Below are positions 61,220-64,000 of a stretch of 64,000 nucleotides of DNA, piece by piece. The notes beneath the pieces are model-generated. The model had not been told where the DNA came from, did not search any database, and worked only from the letters and a program-made list of their open reading frames with translations. Source of the stretch: Bradyrhizobium sp. 186 (GTDB lineage Bacteria > Pseudomonadota > Alphaproteobacteria > Rhizobiales > Xanthobacteraceae); the NCBI RefSeq assembly GCF_023101685.1, contig NZ_CP082164.1:3596001-3660000 (forward strand), in the 5' to 3' direction. The position numbers and the translations under genes were made by a program. Numbering within the stretch: the first letter of the stretch is position 1; every line of letters begins with the position of its first letter.

Positions 61220-62566
61220 ATGAAACGAACATTGAAGGCGCTCGTTGTTGCAAGCGGAGCTCTTGCCTCCGCGTTCTGCGTCGGAGCCGGGAGCACGCCC
61301 GCGCAGGCGCAGGGCAAGACCATCACGCTGTGCTGGGCCGCGTGGGACCCTGCCAACGCGCTGGTCGAACTGTCGAAGGACTTCACCGCCAAGACCGGTA
61401 TCGGTATGAAGTTCGAATTCGTGCCATGGACCAATTATGCCGATCGTTTCCTGAACGAGCTCAATTCGCACGGCTCGTTGTGCGATCTCATCATCGGCGA
61501 TTCGCAATGGATCGGCGGTGCCGCGGAGAACGGCCAGTACGTCAAGCTCAACGATTTCTTCAAGAAGGAAGGGATCAGCATGGACGACTACATGCCGGCC
61601 ACCGTGGTCGGCTATTCGGAGTGGCCGAAGAATACACCAAACTATTGGGCGCTGCCCGCAATGGGGGACGCGGTGGGCTGGACCTATCGCAAGGACTGGT
61701 TTGCGCGGCCAGAGATCCAGAAGGATTTCAAGGCCAAGTACGGCCGCGATCTCGCTGCGCCGAAGACGCTCGACGAACTGCGAGACATCTCGAAGTTCTT
61801 CCAGGGCCGTGAGATCGACGGCAAAAAGGTCTATGGCGCTTCGATCTATACCGAGCGCGGCTCGGAAGGCATCACCATGGGCGTTTCGAACTATCTCTAC
61901 GGTTACGGCTTCCAATATCAGGATCCCAACAAGCCCTATGCGATGGACGGGTTCGTCAACTCGCCCGGCGCCGTCAAGGGGCTTGAGGCCTACAAGGAGC
62001 TTTACAAGTGCTGCACGCCACCCGGCGCCTCCAATTCCTACATGTCGGAAGGTCTCGATGCCTTCAAATCGGGCCAGGTCGCGCTGCAGATGAACTTCTT
62101 CGCCTTCTTCCCGGGCCTCTACAAGGATCCGAACGTTGGTGGCGACAAGATCGGCTTCTTCAGCAATCCCGCCGGCCCCGCGACACAGGCGACGCAGCTC
62201 GGCGGACAGGGTATCTCGGTTGTTTCCTATTCGAAGAACCAGGGCGAAGCGCTGCAATACATCAAATGGTTCTCCGGCGGGGATGTGCAGAAGAAGTGGT
62301 GGGCGCTGGGCGGTTATTCCTGCGCCAAGTCCGTGTTGAACGATCCGAGCTTCCCGAACAGCGCGCCGTTCGCCGGGGAGTTTCTGAAGTCGATGGGAAT
62401 GGTCGTCGACTTCTGGGCCGAGCCCTCCTATGCGCAACTCCTGCAAGCCGAACAGAAGCGCGTGCATGACTACGTGGTGGCGGACAAGGGCACCGCGCAG
62501 GAAGCGCTCGACGGTCTGGTGAAGGACTGGAAGGCCATCTTCAAGGAAGAAGGCAAGAAGTTCTAA
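61220..62566 (+). CDS. sugar ABC transporter, periplasmic substrate-binding protein (family 1)
   Basis: The 448-residue precursor has a Sec signal peptide (LVVASGALASAFCVGAGSTP, cleavage near AQA-QGK). The extracellular solute-binding family 1 fold shows in ITLCWAAWDPANALVELSKD, CDLIIGDSQWIGGAAENGQY, PAMGDAVGWTYRKDWF and LGGQGISVVSYSKNQGEAL. It feeds the permeases that follow; the substrate is a carbohydrate or polyol by family, not specified. GGGAGGGAAAG precedes ATG 61220. Confidence 0.93.
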   Translation: MKRTLKALVVASGALASAFCVGAGSTPAQAQGKTITLCWAAWDPANALVELSKDFTAKTGIGMKFEFVPWTNYADRFLNELNSHGSLCDLIIGDSQWIGGAAENGQYVKLNDFFKKEGISMDDYMPATVVGYSEWPKNTPNYWALPAMGDAVGWTYRKDWFARPEIQKDFKAKYGRDLAAPKTLDELRDISKFFQGREIDGKKVYGASIYTERGSEGITMGVSNYLYGYGFQYQDPNKPYAMDGFVNSPGAVKGLEAYKELYKCCTPPGASNSYMSEGLDAFKSGQVALQMNFFAFFPGLYKDPNVGGDKIGFFSNPAGPATQATQLGGQGISVVSYSKNQGEALQYIKWFSGGDVQKKWWALGGYSCAKSVLNDPSFPNSAPFAGEFLKSMGMVVDFWAEPSYAQLLQAEQKRVHDYVVADKGTAQEALDGLVKDWKAIFKEEGKKF

Positions 62567-62574
62567 GGCAACCG

Positions 62575-62602
62575 CCTGGAGCGCACGCGAGCGCGCTCCA
62601 GG
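62575..62602 (+). terminator. intercistronic hairpin after the binding-protein gene
   Basis: CCTGGAGCGC and GCGCTCCAGG form a perfect 10-bp stem, followed by CTCTCTTC without a T run. In transporter operons such hairpins stabilise the binding-protein mRNA or attenuate downstream expression, giving excess binding protein. Confidence 0.6.
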
Positions 62603-62668
62603 CTCTCTTCGGCAATATCGGCAGCTGTCGCATAGCTGACGGTCCCGGCGCGAGGATCGACCAAAGCC

Positions 62669-63628
62669 ATGAACGATTTGAGTGCCCCATCGCAGATCAC
62701 CTATCGGGCCGTCCCGGTCCGGCCAGCCGTGGCGCGGCGTATCCGGGGCCTGTCGGACCAGGCGCTCGCCTGGCTCTTCATCACGCCGACGATCGTGCTG
62801 CTGCTGGCGATCAATATCTTCCCGCTGATGTGGACGATATATCTCTCGTTCACCAACTTCCGCGCCAATCGGGCGAACGCGCCGACGATATGGCTGGGCA
62901 CCGACTGGTACCAGTCGATCCTGACCGATCCGGACATCTGGGCGGCGATGCAGGTTACGGCGCATTTCGTGATCTGGACCGTGCTCATCGAGACCGTGCT
63001 CGGATTTGGTCTTGCCCTCCTCATCGACAAGAAATTCCGCGGCCATGGCATGTGGACCACGATCATTCTGCTGCCGATGATGCTTTCACCGGCTGTTGTC
63101 GGCAATTTCTGGACCTTTCTCTATCAGCCGCAGATCGGATTGTTCAATTATGTGGTCGCCTTCTTCACGGGCCGCGACGCTTCGTCGTTCCAGATGCTGG
63201 GAGACGTGACACTCAGTCCCTGGGCCATCGTCATCGTCGATGCCTGGATGTGGACGCCCTATGTGATGCTGATTTGCTTGGCGGGACTGCGCTCGATTCC
63301 GGACTACATTTATGAGGCGGCGGAGGTCGACCGCGCGTCGAATTGGCGGCAGTTCTGGTCGATCACGCTGCCGATGGCGCTGCCGTTTATCATGCTCGCG
63401 GTGCTCTTTCGCGGCATCGAGAACTTCAAGATGTTCGACATGGTCAACCTACTGACCGGGGGTGGGCCGGGCTCGACCACGGAAGTCGCCTCGATCACGC
63501 TTAAGCGGGCAGCGTTTGAGAGTTGGCGAACCGGTTATTCCTCGGCCTTCGCAATCATTCTGTTCGTGACGGTGTTCGGCCTCGCCAACATCTACGTCAA
63601 GGCGCTGAACCGGGTGAAAAACCGATGA
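62669..63628 (+). CDS. sugar ABC transporter permease (MalF type)
   Basis: The 319-residue protein has six membrane helices and the binding-protein-dependent permease EAA loop (YIYEAAEVDRASNWRQFWSI followed by TLPMALPFI). The N-terminal helix region is LAWLFITPTIVLLLAINIFP. It is the first of two CUT1 permeases; its stop overlaps the next ATG as ATGA. Confidence 0.94.
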   Translation: MNDLSAPSQITYRAVPVRPAVARRIRGLSDQALAWLFITPTIVLLLAINIFPLMWTIYLSFTNFRANRANAPTIWLGTDWYQSILTDPDIWAAMQVTAHFVIWTVLIETVLGFGLALLIDKKFRGHGMWTTIILLPMMLSPAVVGNFWTFLYQPQIGLFNYVVAFFTGRDASSFQMLGDVTLSPWAIVIVDAWMWTPYVMLICLAGLRSIPDYIYEAAEVDRASNWRQFWSITLPMALPFIMLAVLFRGIENFKMFDMVNLLTGGGPGSTTEVASITLKRAAFESWRTGYSSAFAIILFVTVFGLANIYVKALNRVKNR

Positions 63629-64000
63629 GTGTCGCAAATGCAGCCCATTCAGTCGTCGAACCGTCGGCCGGCACACGCCGCTTCGCCGGCCTGCTCGTAA
63701 TACTCTATGCCATCATCACGATGATTCCGCTGGTATGGATCGTGCTCACCTCGTTCAAGTCGCCCGACGATGCGATCTCCTATCCTCCGAAGATACTGTT
63801 CAAGCCGTCGCTCGAAGGCTACTGCAATCTATTCACAACGCGCTCGCGCCAGACGCCGGAATTCATCCAGACGCTGGGCCCGCCGCAGGGGCTTTGCGAC
63901 AGCATCGCGCGCAGTCGCAACATGGTAGTCGCCGGACCGTCGAACTATGTGCCGCGTTTCGTCAATTCGCTGATCATCGCGTTCGGTTCGACGGTGCTCG
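63625..64000 (+). CDS. sugar ABC transporter permease (MalG type), cut by window end
   Basis: The first 125 residues are present: MSVANAAHSVVEPSAGTRRF, then the first membrane helix LLVILYAIITMIPLVWIVLT followed by SFKSPDDAISYPPKILFKPS, the MalG-type N-terminus. The Cys/Arg-rich insert (GYCNLFTTRSRQTPEFIQTL) before NSLIIAFGST is longer than in typical MalG. ATG 63625 overlaps the previous stop. Confidence 0.9.
   Translation, partial: MSVANAAHSVVEPSAGTRRFAGLLVILYAIITMIPLVWIVLTSFKSPDDAISYPPKILFKPSLEGYCNLFTTRSRQTPEFIQTLGPPQGLCDSIARSRNMVVAGPSNYVPRFVNSLIIAFGSTVL

Overview
The window looks like chromosome of a Bradyrhizobium-type alphaproteobacterium. It is GC-rich, and it carries FlbT, FlaF and FliX (flagellar regulators confined to alphaproteobacteria), four tandem flagellins of about 760 residues, a CckA-type hybrid kinase, and the REP-like palindromes and IS110-group elements common in Bradyrhizobium. 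The large flagellins resemble those of the thick, subpolar flagellum of Bradyrhizobium. The genus is my inference from family knowledge; no database search was possible.

Layout. 1-2.9 kb: the end of an unidentified gene, an ATP-grasp ligase and an overlapping PLP decarboxylase. 2.9-18.1 kb: flagellar block 1, with flbT, four fliC genes each with its own promoter and terminator, flaF, a small unknown gene, flaG-like, flgN-like, flgJ, flgI and divergent fliX. 18.1-21.1 kb: an HxlR regulator with a divergent NAD(P)-binding protein, dksA and a hydratase. 21.2-22.6 kb: an internally deleted IS1111/IS110-type element. 22.8-39.7 kb: flagellar block 2, with flgH-flgA-flgG-flgF on the minus strand, fliL-fliM-unknown-motE-like and a 1260-residue TPR protein on the plus strand, fliP-fliO on the minus strand and flgB-flgC-fliE-fliQ-fliR-flhB on the plus strand. 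39.8-42.4 kb: cckA. 42.7-46.5 kb: housekeeping and accessory genes (Tim44-like, secreted lectin-like, GST, methyltransferase family). 46.8-48.5 kb: the intact IS copy. 48.6-58.6 kb: class I fumarase, an SH3 protein, a YciB-like pair, a carotenoid oxygenase with a divergent TetR regulator, a SET-domain protein and small membrane proteins. 58.9-61 kb: a decayed patch with a broken integrase and a hydrolase fragment. 61.2-64 kb: the start of a CUT1-type sugar ABC transporter operon, cut by the window end.

How it fits together. Block 1 supplies filament subunits and their post-transcriptional control (FlbT, FlaF); block 2 supplies rod, rings, export gate and switch parts. TTAA-N7-TTAA CtrA-type boxes stand in front of flgB, fliC4 (an overlapping array), the TPR gene and, with one mismatch, fliX. 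CckA, the kinase at the head of the CtrA phosphorelay, is encoded at the end of the same cluster. A second regulon is visible around the TetR gene: four near-palindromic operators lie in two pairs, 52 and 53 bp apart, before the carotenoid oxygenase/TetR divergent promoters and before a two-gene membrane operon.

Mobile DNA is focused on REP palindromes. Both IS copies interrupt the same REP type at a CT dinucleotide, and both copies of a 261-bp element with 22-bp perfect inverted ends sit in hairpin loops with 5-bp target duplications.
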